Source of the DNA: Lachnospiraceae bacterium
GTDB lineage: Bacteria > Bacillota > Clostridia > Lachnospirales > Lachnospiraceae
Direction of reading: 5' to 3'
Assembly: GCA_015057325.1 (NCBI GenBank)
Contig: SVEQ01000003.1
Location: 1-64,000, forward strand
DNA: 64,000 nucleotides
A program made the position numbers and the translations under genes. The first letter of the stretch is position 1, and each line of letters starts with the position of its first letter. This document shows positions 36,120 to 44,934 of the stretch, one piece after another. The notes under the pieces were generated by a model. The model saw nothing but the letters and a program-made list of their open reading frames with translations. It was not told the DNA's origin and did no database searches.

Positions 36120-36216
36120 ACTAAGTTCATACTACGCCTTCAGCTTGTATTCACTAAGTGCATCGACATGGTTCCTCACTAAACTCGAATTTCGCTTACG
36201 CTCATTCTCATTAAGT
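36120..36216 (-). repeat. Pair of CTTAG-type hairpins after tsf
   Basis: On the minus strand hairpin 1 (36216-36178) starts two bases after the tsf stop: ACT, T.T, AAT, G.A, GAAT, an inner GAGC-GTAA-GCGA loop (GNRA-type tetraloop), ATTC, G.A, GTT, T.T, AGT. After 18 bases comes hairpin 2 (36159-36120): ACT, T.T, AGT, G.A, ATAC, loop, GTAT, G.A, ACT, T.T, AGT. The variable stems differ from those after thl yet still pair. A normal terminator follows, so these are not needed for termination. Confidence 0.85.
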
Positions 36217-36218
36217 GA

Positions 36219-37151
36219 TTAACGCATCTGTGCTGCAACCTCAGCTGCGAAGTCCTCGTTCTTCTTCTCAAGACCTTCACCTGTCTCAAAACGAACGAAT
36301 CTCTTAAGAGTAACTGTAGAACCAACTTCCTTAGAAACAGCCTCAAGATACTTACCAACTGTCTCCTTGTTCTCAGCCTTAACATACTCCTGCTCTAAGA
36401 GACAAACCTCTTTAAGCTCCTTGTTAAGACGTCCCTCGATCATCTTCTCGATGATGTTCTCAGGCTTGTTAGCATTCTTAGGATCGTTCTTAGCCTGTGC
36501 CATAAGAATCTCTTTCTCATGTGCCTTATAATCATCAGGAACTTCATCAGTTGAAACATACTTAGGATTAAGAGCTGCAATCTGCATTGCTACATTCTTA
36601 AGTGCTTCTTTAACTGCCTCAGAGTTGTTATCTGTAGCAGCTTCTACTAAAACACCAATCTTACCACCAGCGTGGATGTATGAAACAACGATACCGTCAG
36701 TTGAAACAATCTTCTCGAATCTTCTGATGTTCATGTTCTCACCGATTTTAGCAATCATTGCTGCATGCTTGTCAGCAACAGTCATTGATGTATCAAGTGC
36801 CCATGCTTCAGCCTTGAATGCCTCAACATCTGCAGCATCTGAGTTAGAAACCTGCTCAACAACTTCCTTAACATATGTCTGGAATACTTCGTTCTTAGCA
36901 ACGAAATCTGTCTCAGCATTAACCTCTACGATAGCTGCTGTCTTGTCATCAGCCTTGATTGTTGTTGCAACAATACCCTCAGCAGCGATTCTTCCAGCTT
37001 TCTTCTGAGCTGTTGCAAGACCCTTCTCACGAAGGAACTCAATTGCCTTATCAAAATCACCGTCAGTCTCTGTAAGAGCCTTCTTACAGTCCATCATACC
37101 TGCACCGGTCTGCTCTCTTAAATCTTTAACCATACTTGCTGTAATAGCCAT
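36219..37151 (-). CDS. tsf: Translation elongation factor Ts
   Basis: A 310-residue nucleotide-exchange factor for EF-Tu. The N-terminal UBA-like domain holds the signature LREQTGAGMMDCKKAL (residues 9-24), and the TDFVAKNEVF motif near residue 80 contacts EF-Tu. The core and coiled-coil regions are complete. It lies 34 bases after rpsB, the usual partner. Its stop codon is followed after two bases by a pair of structured hairpins and then by a strong terminator. Confidence 0.97.
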   Translation of the reverse strand: MAITASMVKDLREQTGAGMMDCKKALTETDGDFDKAIEFLREKGLATAQKKAGRIAAEGIVATTIKADDKTAAIVEVNAETDFVAKNEVFQTYVKEVVEQVSNSDAADVEAFKAEAWALDTSMTVADKHAAMIAKIGENMNIRRFEKIVSTDGIVVSYIHAGGKIGVLVEAATDNNSEAVKEALKNVAMQIAALNPKYVSTDEVPDDYKAHEKEILMAQAKNDPKNANKPENIIEKMIEGRLNKELKEVCLLEQEYVKAENKETVGKYLEAVSKEVGSTVTLKRFVRFETGEGLEKKNEDFAAEVAAQMR

Positions 37152-37185
37152 TTTAACATTCCTCCAAAATCTATATTCTTAATAA

Positions 37186-37914
37186 TTATGCCTCTTCAGC
37201 CTCTGCCTCTTCAACATCAGCTACAGCATCTGCTCCCTGATTAGCCTCGATAACTGCATCAGCCATCTTAGAAACGATAAGCTTAACAGCACGAATAGCA
37301 TCATCATTACCAGGAATTACATAATCAAGCTCTTCAGGATCACAGTTAGTATCTGCAATACCTACAAGAGGAATTCCAAGTGAATGAGCTTCCTGAATAC
37401 AAATTCTCTCTTTACGAGGATCTACAACAAAGATCATGTCAGGTGCGCCACCCATATCCTTAATTCCGCCGAGGTTCTTTGTAAGCTTATCCATCTCCTT
37501 ACGGATCTTGATAACCTCTTTCTTAGGAAGAACATCAAAAGTTCCATCCTCTTCCATCTGCTCGTACTTCTTAAGTGTAGCGATACGTGTCTCGATAGTG
37601 CTCCAGTTTGTGAGCATACCACCTAACCATCTCTCATTTACAAAATACATACCACAACGCTCTGCCTCACTCTTGATTGAGTCCTGAGCCTGCTTCTTAG
37701 TTCCGACAAAAAGAATCTTTCCGCCTTCCATAGCACACTTCTTGATTGCTTCGTAAGCTTCGTCTACCTTACCAACAGACTTCTGTAAGTCGATGATGTA
37801 GATTCCGTTACGCTCAGTATAAATGTACTCAGCCATTTTAGGGTTCCATCTTCTTGTCTGGTGTCCGAAATGTACACCTGCTTCAAGCAACTGCTTCATT
37901 GAAATAACGCTCAT
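37186..37914 (-). CDS. rpsB: 30S ribosomal protein S2
   Basis: A 242-residue protein. It starts [20 protein letters not shown], with [14 protein letters not shown] and [12 protein letters not shown] following, and ends in an acidic tail (VEEAEAEEA). I chose the ATG at 37914 because AGGAGG lies seven bases upstream; a frame opening 26 codons earlier is leader sequence. The leader between the promoter near 38100 and the start is about 170 bases, where S2 autoregulation is known in other bacteria. Confidence 0.97.
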   Translation of the reverse strand: MSVISMKQLLEAGVHFGHQTRRWNPKMAEYIYTERNGIYIIDLQKSVGKVDEAYEAIKKCAMEGGKILFVGTKKQAQDSIKSEAERCGMYFVNERWLGGMLTNWSTIETRIATLKKYEQMEEDGTFDVLPKKEVIKIRKEMDKLTKNLGGIKDMGGAPDMIFVVDPRKERICIQEAHSLGIPLVGIADTNCDPEELDYVIPGNDDAIRAVKLIVSKMADAVIEANQGADAVADVEEAEAEEA

Positions 37915-38057
37915 AATTGTACCTCCTGGTTTACTACTTCCAACGGTTTCAAAACTTAGAAACGACTCTGTGTCTCGCGTCCATGAACACAAATCCGCAA
38001 CCGACTAAGCATTCACCGCTGTGTATAATATTATTGTTTGACTCATACATACAAAAA

Positions 38058-38091
38058 CCACTCGTTTCCGTACGCAGACGTCAACGAGTGG
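38058..38091 (-). terminator. Terminator or attenuator hairpin before rpsB
   Basis: A perfect 9-bp stem CCACTCGTT/AACGAGTGG is followed on the minus strand by TTTTTGT. It lies about 75 bases after the aroF stop, directly downstream of the -10 at 38093. It can end aroF transcripts or, for rpsB transcripts starting there, act at the very 5' end. Confidence 0.75.
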
Positions 38092-38092
38092 T

Positions 38093-38121
38093 ATTATAAC
38101 ACAATATATTTCCAAGCACAA
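38093..38121 (-). promoter_or_regulatory. Predicted promoter of rpsB-tsf
   Basis: TTGTGC (38116-38121) and TATAAT (38093-38098) on the minus strand are 17 bases apart. The expected start point falls within the hairpin at 38058-38091. Confidence 0.6.
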
Positions 38122-38165
38122 GAACTTTTTTTAATTTGTATCATTTATAAATGATACTGTACAAA

Positions 38166-39197
38166 TTAGAGTAATTCTGCCATCTCAAGCAGTAATCTTT
38201 CAGACTTGTCCCATCCAAGACAAGGGTCTGTTATCGACTGTCCATAGCAACCACCGCCAACAGGCTGATTGCCGTCTTCTATATAAGACTCAATCATAAC
38301 ACCTTTGACAAGCTTGTTAACATCCTCGCTATGTCTCATGCTGTGAAGAATCTCTTTTACGATTCTTGGCTGCTGATCCCACTTCTTTCCTGAATTGTTG
38401 TGATTAGCATCAACGATAACTGCAGGATTTTTCAAATTAGGGAACTTCTCATACGCCTCATGTAATCTTATAAGATCTTCATAGTGATAGTTTGGTGATG
38501 AAACACCGTATCTGTTAAGTGACCCACGAAGTATGCAATGTGTAAGCGGATTGCCGTCCGACTTAACCTCCCAGCCCGCAGTCATGAATGTATGCTTAGA
38601 CTGACCTGCAATACATGAGTTCATCATAACGGTATAGTCACCTGATGTTGGGTTCTTCATTCCAACAGGAACATCAATACCGGAAGCGGTAAGTCTGTGC
38701 GACTGATTCTCAACAGAACGAGCACCTACCGCAACATACGAAAGAATGTCTGACATATAATTCCAGTTGTCGGAATACAACATCTCATCAGCAGCGGTAA
38801 GTCCTGACTCTCTTATTGAGTCGATATGCATTTTACGGATTGCCTTAAGACCTTCAATAAAGTTAGGCTTCTCCTCAGGGTTTGGCTGATGAAGCATTCC
38901 CTTATATCCGGAACCGTTAGTTCTTGGTTTGTTAGTATATATTCTCGGAATAATGATAATTTTATCCTTAATCTTTTCCTGAACCTTTGAAAGACGTGTT
39001 GTGTAATCAACAACCGCCTCCTCATTATCCGCAGAACAAGGACCGATAATTGCAAGGAACTTATCCGACTCACCTGTAAAAACCTTAGCAATCTCCTTGT
39101 CTCTTTCTTCTTTAATTTTGGTAAGTTCCTCACTCATCGGAAACAATTCCTTGATTTCCTCTGCCGAAGGTACCTGAAAAATATAATGCAATCCCAT
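38166..39197 (-). CDS. aroF: 3-Deoxy-7-phosphoheptulonate synthase, type I (AroF/G/H class)
   Basis: A 343-residue enzyme condensing phosphoenolpyruvate and erythrose 4-phosphate, the first step of aromatic amino acid synthesis. Motifs are LAIIGPCSAD (near residue 50), PRIYTNKPRTNGSGYKG, the KNPTSGDY block, HCILRGS and VIVDANHNNSGKKWDQQ, with metal ligands in the last. The N-terminal extension used for feedback binding in the E. coli isozymes is present but short. The paralogue letter cannot be assigned; aroF is used generically. It lies 52 bases after a CobW-type gene. No T-box or Trp leader is seen in that gap. Confidence 0.93.
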   Translation of the reverse strand: MGLHYIFQVPSAEEIKELFPMSEELTKIKEERDKEIAKVFTGESDKFLAIIGPCSADNEEAVVDYTTRLSKVQEKIKDKIIIIPRIYTNKPRTNGSGYKGMLHQPNPEEKPNFIEGLKAIRKMHIDSIRESGLTAADEMLYSDNWNYMSDILSYVAVGARSVENQSHRLTASGIDVPVGMKNPTSGDYTVMMNSCIAGQSKHTFMTAGWEVKSDGNPLTHCILRGSLNRYGVSSPNYHYEDLIRLHEAYEKFPNLKNPAVIVDANHNNSGKKWDQQPRIVKEILHSMRHSEDVNKLVKGVMIESYIEDGNQPVGGGCYGQSITDPCLGWDKSERLLLEMAELL

Positions 39198-39249
39198 GTC
39201 TTAATCTCCTCTTTCGTCTATGCATACAGTAATGGATTATCAACTTAAC

Positions 39250-40203
39250 TTAAAAATATACAACCTCTTCGTCAGGCTTCTTAGCCTTTTCAATTTTTTG
39301 TGCATAAAGAACAGGACCATCACCTTCAAACTCAGGATAATACTCACATTTAATCTTTGCAGTAACCGTTACCCATTCCTTATCATTAAGATTAGGTGTT
39401 TCCATACTTACACATTTAAAGCCCAAAAATGTTATATCTTCAGCACAACATGTCATTGCAAAGCGTCCCGGCACAAAGGCTTTACCCTTATACTGCGGTG
39501 CTTTGTACACCTGGCCTTTGAACTTAACAACCTTATCAATATACTTAACGACATTATCAGATGCATCAATATAGAATATTCCAAAATCATCATCTTCTAT
39601 CTCGACAACATCAGCATCCAAATCATACGGAATCTCTATCTCACCGTTATCAATCTGTGCCTTGCCACTAACATGCTCGTATACAATCTGGCTGCGACGA
39701 TTTAAGGTCTTAACAGCCATTCTAAGAGTATTAATATCTGTATCATCCGTACAACGGTTAAAGATAACCATATCCGCATTCTGGATATGCTCCGCCATTA
39801 ATGATTTCATATTGTTGTTATATACTGTAAATGTTGAAGCATCCACAAGTGTTATGACCTGAATAATTGTCCAACCCTTTGGAACACGAATGTCAAACAG
39901 TTTCTGAAGCTGCCACATTCCGTTATATTCAATTACAACCTGTTTCGGATTATACTCATCTTGAAGGTCTAACAGCTTTTCGGTATTAACATCCTCTTCT
40001 TCAAGATATACAAGATTAATATTTCTCTTTTTAAGTTCTGCCTCGTCATACTCTTCTATTCCCTCTTCGGTCGCTATCAAAAGAGTAGGTTCCCCTTGAG
40101 TAAACTCTCTTTCTATCAAAGTCTGACTTGCAAATCTTGTTTTTCCTGACTCAAGAAAACCCATAAATACAAATACAGGGATTTCTTTTTCCTGCTTAAA
40201 CAT
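39250..40203 (-). CDS. CobW-like GTPase fused to a TIGR03943/DUF1980-like domain
   Basis: A 317-residue protein. The N-terminal half is a G3E-type GTPase with Walker A FMGFLESGKTRF and VVIEYNGMWQ at the place of the family E-SG motif; the CxCC metal-binding motif is missing and the guanine motif is weak (FNRCTD). The C-terminal part (about 210-310) carries KGQVYKAPQYKGKAFVPGRF and MTCCAED, like the C-terminal domain of the YcgQ/TIGR03943 proteins that pair with YcgR permeases. I took the ATG at 40203 (AAAGGA upstream); one six codons earlier is possible. It follows a second CobW gene, and a Zur-like box precedes it. A metal-chaperone role, probably zinc, is inference. Confidence 0.78.
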   Translation of the reverse strand: MFKQEKEIPVFVFMGFLESGKTRFASQTLIEREFTQGEPTLLIATEEGIEEYDEAELKKRNINLVYLEEEDVNTEKLLDLQDEYNPKQVVIEYNGMWQLQKLFDIRVPKGWTIIQVITLVDASTFTVYNNNMKSLMAEHIQNADMVIFNRCTDDTDINTLRMAVKTLNRRSQIVYEHVSGKAQIDNGEIEIPYDLDADVVEIEDDDFGIFYIDASDNVVKYIDKVVKFKGQVYKAPQYKGKAFVPGRFAMTCCAEDITFLGFKCVSMETPNLNDKEWVTVTAKIKCEYYPEFEGDGPVLYAQKIEKAKKPDEEVVYF

Positions 40204-40232
40204 AATATCTGTTCCTTTCATGATTGTATGCT

Positions 40233-40247
40233 AATCAATAATTACGA
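40233..40247 (-). promoter_or_regulatory. Possible Zur box before the fused CobW gene
   Basis: The minus strand reads TCGTAATTATTGATT; the first 11 bases match the TCGTAATnATTACGA core of Firmicute Zur operators, and the other half is degenerate. It lies 30 bases upstream of the start. No Zur gene is in the window. Confidence 0.4.
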
Positions 40248-40290
40248 GATGTTTATTATTGTTATACATATCGTATGGTTTCGCAGTTAA

Positions 40291-41532
40291 TCAAACACGG
40301 AATAACTCCGCCACCTTATCTTCTTTAAGTTCACTTCCGATAACACAAAGTTTACCTGTAACATCAGGCTGTCCGTCACGAACTTCAAACTCTTCAGGAG
40401 TCAAATCAAAGTATATCCAACCGCCCTCGCTGTTTGGAACCATTCCCTTCGCACGAAGAATAATTCCATATTCCTTACTATCTTCAGAATCAGCAAGTTT
40501 TTTGAGAATATCTTCAATCTCAGCCTTTGTATATTTGTTAGCAGTCTCTTTACCCCAACTTGTAAATACATCATCTGCATGATGATGGTGATGATGGTCA
40601 TGATCGTGACAACCGCAATCATGGTTGTGATGGTGTTCGTGCTCATCGTGATCATGATGCTCGTGATGATGGTCATGATCATCGTGGTCATGATGCTCGT
40701 GATGATGCTCATGCTCATCGTGGTCATGATGCTCGTGATGATGCTCATGCTCATCGTGGTCATGATGCTCGTGATGATGCTCATGCTCATCGTGGTCATG
40801 ATGTTCGTGATGATGCTCATGCTCATCGTGGTCGTGATGTTCGTGATGATGGTCATGATCACACTCATCACCATGCTCATGTACGTGTCCACATGTAGGA
40901 CAAACCTTTGCCTCCTCAAGGAGCTGCTCAACAAGGGACTTCTCGCCCTCCATAGCATCAACAATCTGCTTGCCATTAATATCATCCCAAGGTGTTGTAA
41001 TAACTGTCGCTTTGTCATTATGCTCCTTAAGCATATTAACAACTGCATTTAACTTATCATCATCGAGTTTTTGAGATCGACTAAGTATAATTGTTCCTGC
41101 ACTCTCTACCTGATTGTTAAAGAACTCTCCAAAGTTCTTCATATACATTTTGCACTTTGTAGCATCAACAACCGTTGAAGCAGAATTAATCTCAATTTCT
41201 GCTTCATGAAGGTCTGCAACCGCCTTCATAACATCAGAAAGCTTACCTACGCCCGAAGGCTCTATAATAATTCTGTCTGGTGTGTAATCATGAAGCACCT
41301 GCTCAAGCGCCTTACCAAAATCACCAACAAGCGAACAACAAATACAACCTGAGTTCATCTCATTAATCTGAACTCCCGCATCCTTGAGAAATCCACCGTC
41401 AATTCCTATCTCGCCAAACTCATTCTCAATAAGTACAAGTTTCTCACCCTCAAAGCCTTCAGCAATCAACTTCTTGATAAGTGTTGTCTTGCCGGCACCA
41501 AGAAATCCGGAAATAATATCAACTTTTGTCAT
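40291..41532 (-). CDS. CobW/ZNG1-type metallochaperone GTPase with a His-rich repeat
   Basis: A 413-residue G3E GTPase. Motifs are Walker A GFLGAGKTT (residue 9), the metal-binding GCICCSL near residue 62, and IIIEPSGVGK. The linker (about residues 214-315) is extraordinarily rich in His, Asp and Glu, including six tandem 12-residue units of the HHHEHHDHDEHE type, then HDCGCHDHDHHHHHH; CPTCGHVHEH precedes it. The C-terminal CobW_C domain (about 325-413) is complete. Such proteins deliver or store zinc, cobalt or nickel. The next gene is another CobW-type GTPase. The promoter is at 41599-41627. Metal identity is not decidable from sequence; the Zur-like box downstream favours zinc. Confidence 0.92.
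   Translation of the reverse strand: MTKVDIISGFLGAGKTTLIKKLIAEGFEGEKLVLIENEFGEIGIDGGFLKDAGVQINEMNSGCICCSLVGDFGKALEQVLHDYTPDRIIIEPSGVGKLSDVMKAVADLHEAEIEINSASTVVDATKCKMYMKNFGEFFNNQVESAGTIILSRSQKLDDDKLNAVVNMLKEHNDKATVITTPWDDINGKQIVDAMEGEKSLVEQLLEEAKVCPTCGHVHEHGDECDHDHHHEHHDHDEHEHHHEHHDHDEHEHHHEHHDHDEHEHHHEHHDHDEHEHHHEHHDHDDHDHHHEHHDHDEHEHHHNHDCGCHDHDHHHHHHADDVFTSWGKETANKYTKAEIEDILKKLADSEDSKEYGIILRAKGMVPNSEGGWIYFDLTPEEFEVRDGQPDVTGKLCVIGSELKEDKVAELFRV
40636..40851 (-). repeat. Six 36-bp tandem repeats encoding the His-rich linker
   Basis: The period is exactly 36 bases, six units, each coding 12 residues of His, Asp and Glu. Units 1-4 and 6 encode the same protein unit; unit 5 has two Glu to Asp changes. 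Near-identity at the DNA level suggests recent expansion and possible length variation by slippage. Confidence 0.92.
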
Positions 41533-41598
41533 TGTGTTTTCCTCCTATAATTAAAATGAAACGATTTAACGCCTCGTTATCAACAAAAACCATTATGT

Positions 41599-41627
41599 AT
41601 TATAATCAACCAAATGTGAAATTACAA
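41599..41627 (-). promoter_or_regulatory. Predicted promoter of the CobW gene pair
   Basis: TTGTAA (41622-41627), 17 bases and TATAAT (41599-41604) on the minus strand, about 65 bases upstream of the His-rich CobW gene. Confidence 0.6.
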
Positions 41628-41662
41628 TGATAAAATTCCCAACTGACAAAACATCACAAAAT

Positions 41663-42748
41663 CTACACAATTACACGGTCGATTGTCGCACCTCCCACAA
41701 CGACATCCCCATCATAAAAAACCACTGCCTGTCCGGGTGTTATTGCTCTTACAGGTTCGTTAAATGAGCACAAAAGTTCATCTTCTCCCGTCCTTCTGAC
41801 GGTACACGGTGCACCCTTATGAGAATAGCGAATCTTTGCGGTAACATTTATCGGACTGTCAATGTTATCAATAGACATAAGATTAATCTTTGATGCAATA
41901 AGTTCGTTATGGAACGTATCTGTATTATCACCTATTACAACTTCGTTTGTCTCAGGTCTTATATCCACAACAAAAACAGGCTTACCCATAGAAAGATTAA
42001 GCCCCTTTCTCTGTCCGATTGTATAATGAATTATTCCCTTGTGTCTTCCAAGTATATTGCCTTTAATATCAACAAAATTACCGCTTTGAAAATGCTTTCC
42101 TGAATTCTTTTCAATATAGCCCGCATAATCGTTATCCGGCACAAAGCAGATTTCCTGACTGTCAGGCTTGTTAGCCGTAATAAGTCCAATCTTACTTGCT
42201 ATTTCTCTTATTTCATCCTTCTCGTACTCACCAACAGGCATAAGCGTACGAGACAACTGCTCCTGAGTTAAATTATAAAGAGCATATGTCTGGTCCTTCT
42301 TATCAGTCTTAGACTTTGCAATTGCATATCTGCCATTATCAAGATGAACAACCTTTGCGTAATGACCGGTTGCAATGTAATCACAATCTATCTCCATACA
42401 ACGAGTAAGCAACGCTTCCCATTTGACGTATCTGTTACAGGCAATACATGGATTAGGAGTACGACCTAAGGCATACTCCTTCATAAAATACTCTATTACA
42501 TTCTCATTGAACTCACGTTTAAAGTTCATAACATAGTGAGGAATCTCCAGCATATCTGCAACACGCCTTGCATCATCAACAGCAGAAAGTCCGCAACAGC
42601 CACCATTTTCAGAAACAGTCTCCGTCTCTTCATCCTGCCATATCTGCATAGTTACACCTATTACATCATATCCCTGTTCTTTTAATAAATATGCCGCCAC
42701 TGATGAATCAACTCCGCCCGACATACCTACGGCAACTTTCTTTTTCAC
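41663..42748 (-). CDS. mnmA: tRNA-specific 2-thiouridylase MnmA
   Basis: A 361-residue enzyme that adds sulfur to U34 of Lys, Glu and Gln tRNAs, using persulfide sulfur from a cysteine desulfurase. The PP-loop [15 protein letters not shown] is at residue 8. The two catalytic cysteines are in [12 protein letters not shown] and [13 protein letters not shown] central tRNA-binding domain and a C-terminal beta-barrel ending in [18 protein letters not shown] complete the protein. It lies 17 bases after the membrane GGDEF-like gene and is the last gene of a run that begins with nifS, so sulfur donor and acceptor flank a signalling cassette. Confidence 0.96.
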   Translation of the reverse strand: MKKKVAVGMSGGVDSSVAAYLLKEQGYDVIGVTMQIWQDEETETVSENGGCCGLSAVDDARRVADMLEIPHYVMNFKREFNENVIEYFMKEYALGRTPNPCIACNRYVKWEALLTRCMEIDCDYIATGHYAKVVHLDNGRYAIAKSKTDKKDQTYALYNLTQEQLSRTLMPVGEYEKDEIREIASKIGLITANKPDSQEICFVPDNDYAGYIEKNSGKHFQSGNFVDIKGNILGRHKGIIHYTIGQRKGLNLSMGKPVFVVDIRPETNEVVIGDNTDTFHNELIASKINLMSIDNIDSPINVTAKIRYSHKGAPCTVRRTGEDELLCSFNEPVRAITPGQAVVFYDGDVVVGGATIDRVIV

Positions 42749-42765
42749 GTTATTTCTCCAATTCT

Positions 42766-44904
42766 TTACTGCGGATTACCCGCTTTTTCTTTTTGATTCT
42801 TGCGCATAAGTTCATTGGCATGACGAATAACGGTTGATAAATCCATCGTTCCAAATGTACAATATACAGCGCCGATAAATGCTTCCAGTTCTTTGTGATT
42901 CATCTGTTTTCTTACTCTGTCAACATCATTGTCAAAAATCGTCTCGTCGGACTCAAAGCCAAACGCAACAAGTTCTGAGCTACCGACATGATAAACATTA
43001 TCTTCCCCGAATATATCTCGCAATATATCTGCCATTTCAACAAGCTTTTTATCTCCGGATTCAAGACTTTGCAAATCATTAATTTCACTTTCATCATTTA
43101 TCTTACATACAAGATAACCGAAAGCGGACGACATATCAAGCCCCGATTCGATATATTCTTTGTAAGCGCGACGATTAAGTGCACCTGATAAAGGATCATT
43201 ATAGCTATAGAATTTAAGTCTTTTTTGTTCATCACGTCTTGTTATAACTTGTGCTAGGAAAAATGAATTAATACCAATAATTTCAGATGTATCCTCTAGC
43301 AAATCTTTGGGAACATCTATAAGCACAAACAATCCAACAATCTTATTATTGTCAAGTAGTGGACTTGCCACCATACTTTCAACATTATTTGTCTTTAATA
43401 TATTGTACAAGGTTGTATTAAACGACTTGTATTTTTCAATATCATCTACAATCAGCCTACCGTTATTAGCAGTAAATGTATCATATAACTCATCAACAAA
43501 ACCATTATACGGCAAGTAAAGCAGGTCTATTTTTTCATTAACACGTCCGCCATTTAACCAATGATTGGTTACTCTGAACTTTCCATTAGTATGTTCCTCA
43601 AATACAAGAATTGCCCTTACTTTTAACTGCTCACCCATATAATCCAGCATGGATTTAATACTATTCTCGGGCGAATCCGACGATATGGCATATTGCATTG
43701 TTTTGTTAATGAAAAGGTCTCTTTCAATAGTTTGCTGACTTCTTGTCCACCATTTAAGAAATCTGAATAACATTATTATAACAAGCAACAAAGTAACTAT
43801 TCGTGTAACTCGGCCATAACTATTACCTGAGAGTATTTCCATTCGTAATAACATAAAGTCTGCAAATACACTAGCCCAAAAAATCGTTACTCCAACAAAG
43901 AAATACTTCATATTAGCAGCTATTCCCTTGCCTTTACAATAAATTGTATTATCAATTGTTATGACATTAATAAAGACAAATATGGTTACTACAAAAACTA
44001 CCAATGCACGAGGATATGACTTTGACATATCGATATTAAACAAATATCTACGACTTATTAAAGTAGCCACAAGTATAACAGAAAGCCAAAATGCAATACG
44101 TTCATAAATAGCCTTTTTTTGTGCTGTTAATGAATTAAGAAATCTAACCAAAGGAAAACCGAAAAAGAATATAACTATTCTATCCAGAGCTCTCCATAAA
44201 TATATATGTCCCGTAAACAACTGCATAAACTTTGTATCTATAAAAAGCCAAAAACCGAGTATAAATGACGCATATCCAAGAGAAGCAATATCAAACAGTA
44301 AACGTGACTTATCAGCAATACAAAAATAAATAAGTATAAGCACTACTCCTAAAAACATAATAAGTGCAGACGCCGAAACCGAAAAAAGCATATCCACTAC
44401 TGTCATATGAATATAGTCGCGGGCCGGACTTATATAAGGATTAATTATTCTTGCTCCACAAAAATGATCACATACACCTTCATATATGATTTTTACTGTT
44501 TTTCCGCTTTCGCTCTCACACAATCCTACTTCATTATATGAACTTCCATAACTTACACCACTAAGATTCTCACGCGATTTAAAAGAGAACTTTTCCTCAT
44601 CGTCAACCCATACCGAAAAATTAACATTAAGCGCCTCAAAACACAAACAATCGTTATCGTTAATGTCTTCCGGCAATTTTTTTTCAAGAACAACTTTACC
44701 TAAATTTTCTTTATTGCTGATATCGTTAATGTTAATTGTTTCTGTTGAGTTGATAATCCAGCCGTCCGAAAAATCTCGAATATTCTCTCTATAGTCTTTG
44801 TTGAAAGTATCAGTTGAAACAATAATATATGCTATAGCAAACAATGACAAAAAAGCAAATGCTATAGAATATATTCTTTTAATCAAGGCTTCTCTGTTCT
44901 CCAT
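42766..44904 (-). CDS. Membrane sensor with GAF-like and degenerate GGDEF domains
   Basis: A 712-residue protein. After an N-terminal TM helix comes an extracytoplasmic region of about 140 residues, then about seven TM helices (roughly 175-390), a 7TMR-DISM-like layout. A GAF-like domain (about 405-565) and a C-terminal diguanylate-cyclase fold (about 575-700) follow. In the latter the GGDEF motif reads GSSEL (residues 641-645), so it should not make c-di-GMP; it may bind a nucleotide or act structurally. It lies 30 bases after the DegV-containing kinase gene and 17 bases before mnmA, within one apparent operon. Its ligand and output are unknown. Confidence 0.8.
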   Translation of the reverse strand: MENREALIKRIYSIAFAFLSLFAIAYIIVSTDTFNKDYRENIRDFSDGWIINSTETININDISNKENLGKVVLEKKLPEDINDNDCLCFEALNVNFSVWVDDEEKFSFKSRENLSGVSYGSSYNEVGLCESESGKTVKIIYEGVCDHFCGARIINPYISPARDYIHMTVVDMLFSVSASALIMFLGVVLILIYFCIADKSRLLFDIASLGYASFILGFWLFIDTKFMQLFTGHIYLWRALDRIVIFFFGFPLVRFLNSLTAQKKAIYERIAFWLSVILVATLISRRYLFNIDMSKSYPRALVVFVVTIFVFINVITIDNTIYCKGKGIAANMKYFFVGVTIFWASVFADFMLLRMEILSGNSYGRVTRIVTLLLVIIMLFRFLKWWTRSQQTIERDLFINKTMQYAISSDSPENSIKSMLDYMGEQLKVRAILVFEEHTNGKFRVTNHWLNGGRVNEKIDLLYLPYNGFVDELYDTFTANNGRLIVDDIEKYKSFNTTLYNILKTNNVESMVASPLLDNNKIVGLFVLIDVPKDLLEDTSEIIGINSFFLAQVITRRDEQKRLKFYSYNDPLSGALNRRAYKEYIESGLDMSSAFGYLVCKINDESEINDLQSLESGDKKLVEMADILRDIFGEDNVYHVGSSELVAFGFESDETIFDNDVDRVRKQMNHKELEAFIGAVYCTFGTMDLSTVIRHANELMRKNQKEKAGNPQ

Positions 44905-44934
44905 AATTATCCCCTTCTCGCAAAACTTTCAAAA

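Noticed and set aside
36120-36216. Kink-turn or standard terminator interpretation of the CTTAG hairpins
   Set aside because: The loops are symmetric (T.T and tandem G.A) rather than a three-base bulge, and no T-tract follows; a separate terminator lies downstream of tsf.
38136-38155. Inverted repeat GTATCATTT/AAATGATAC after aroF as a terminator
   Set aside because: On the minus strand it is followed by A-rich, not T-rich, sequence; the hairpin at 38058-38091 is the better terminator.
39198-39249. T-box or Trp leader before the DAHP synthase gene
   Set aside because: The 52-base gap is too short for a T-box and has no specifier-type stem or terminator.
40636-40851. CRISPR-like array
   Set aside because: The repeats are contiguous without spacers and are in frame within a CobW-family protein.
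40579-41052. A plus-strand frame of 157 codons rich in Met and Val
   Set aside because: It is the antisense of the His-codon repeats in the CobW gene; the period-36 repeat keeps the frame open by chance.
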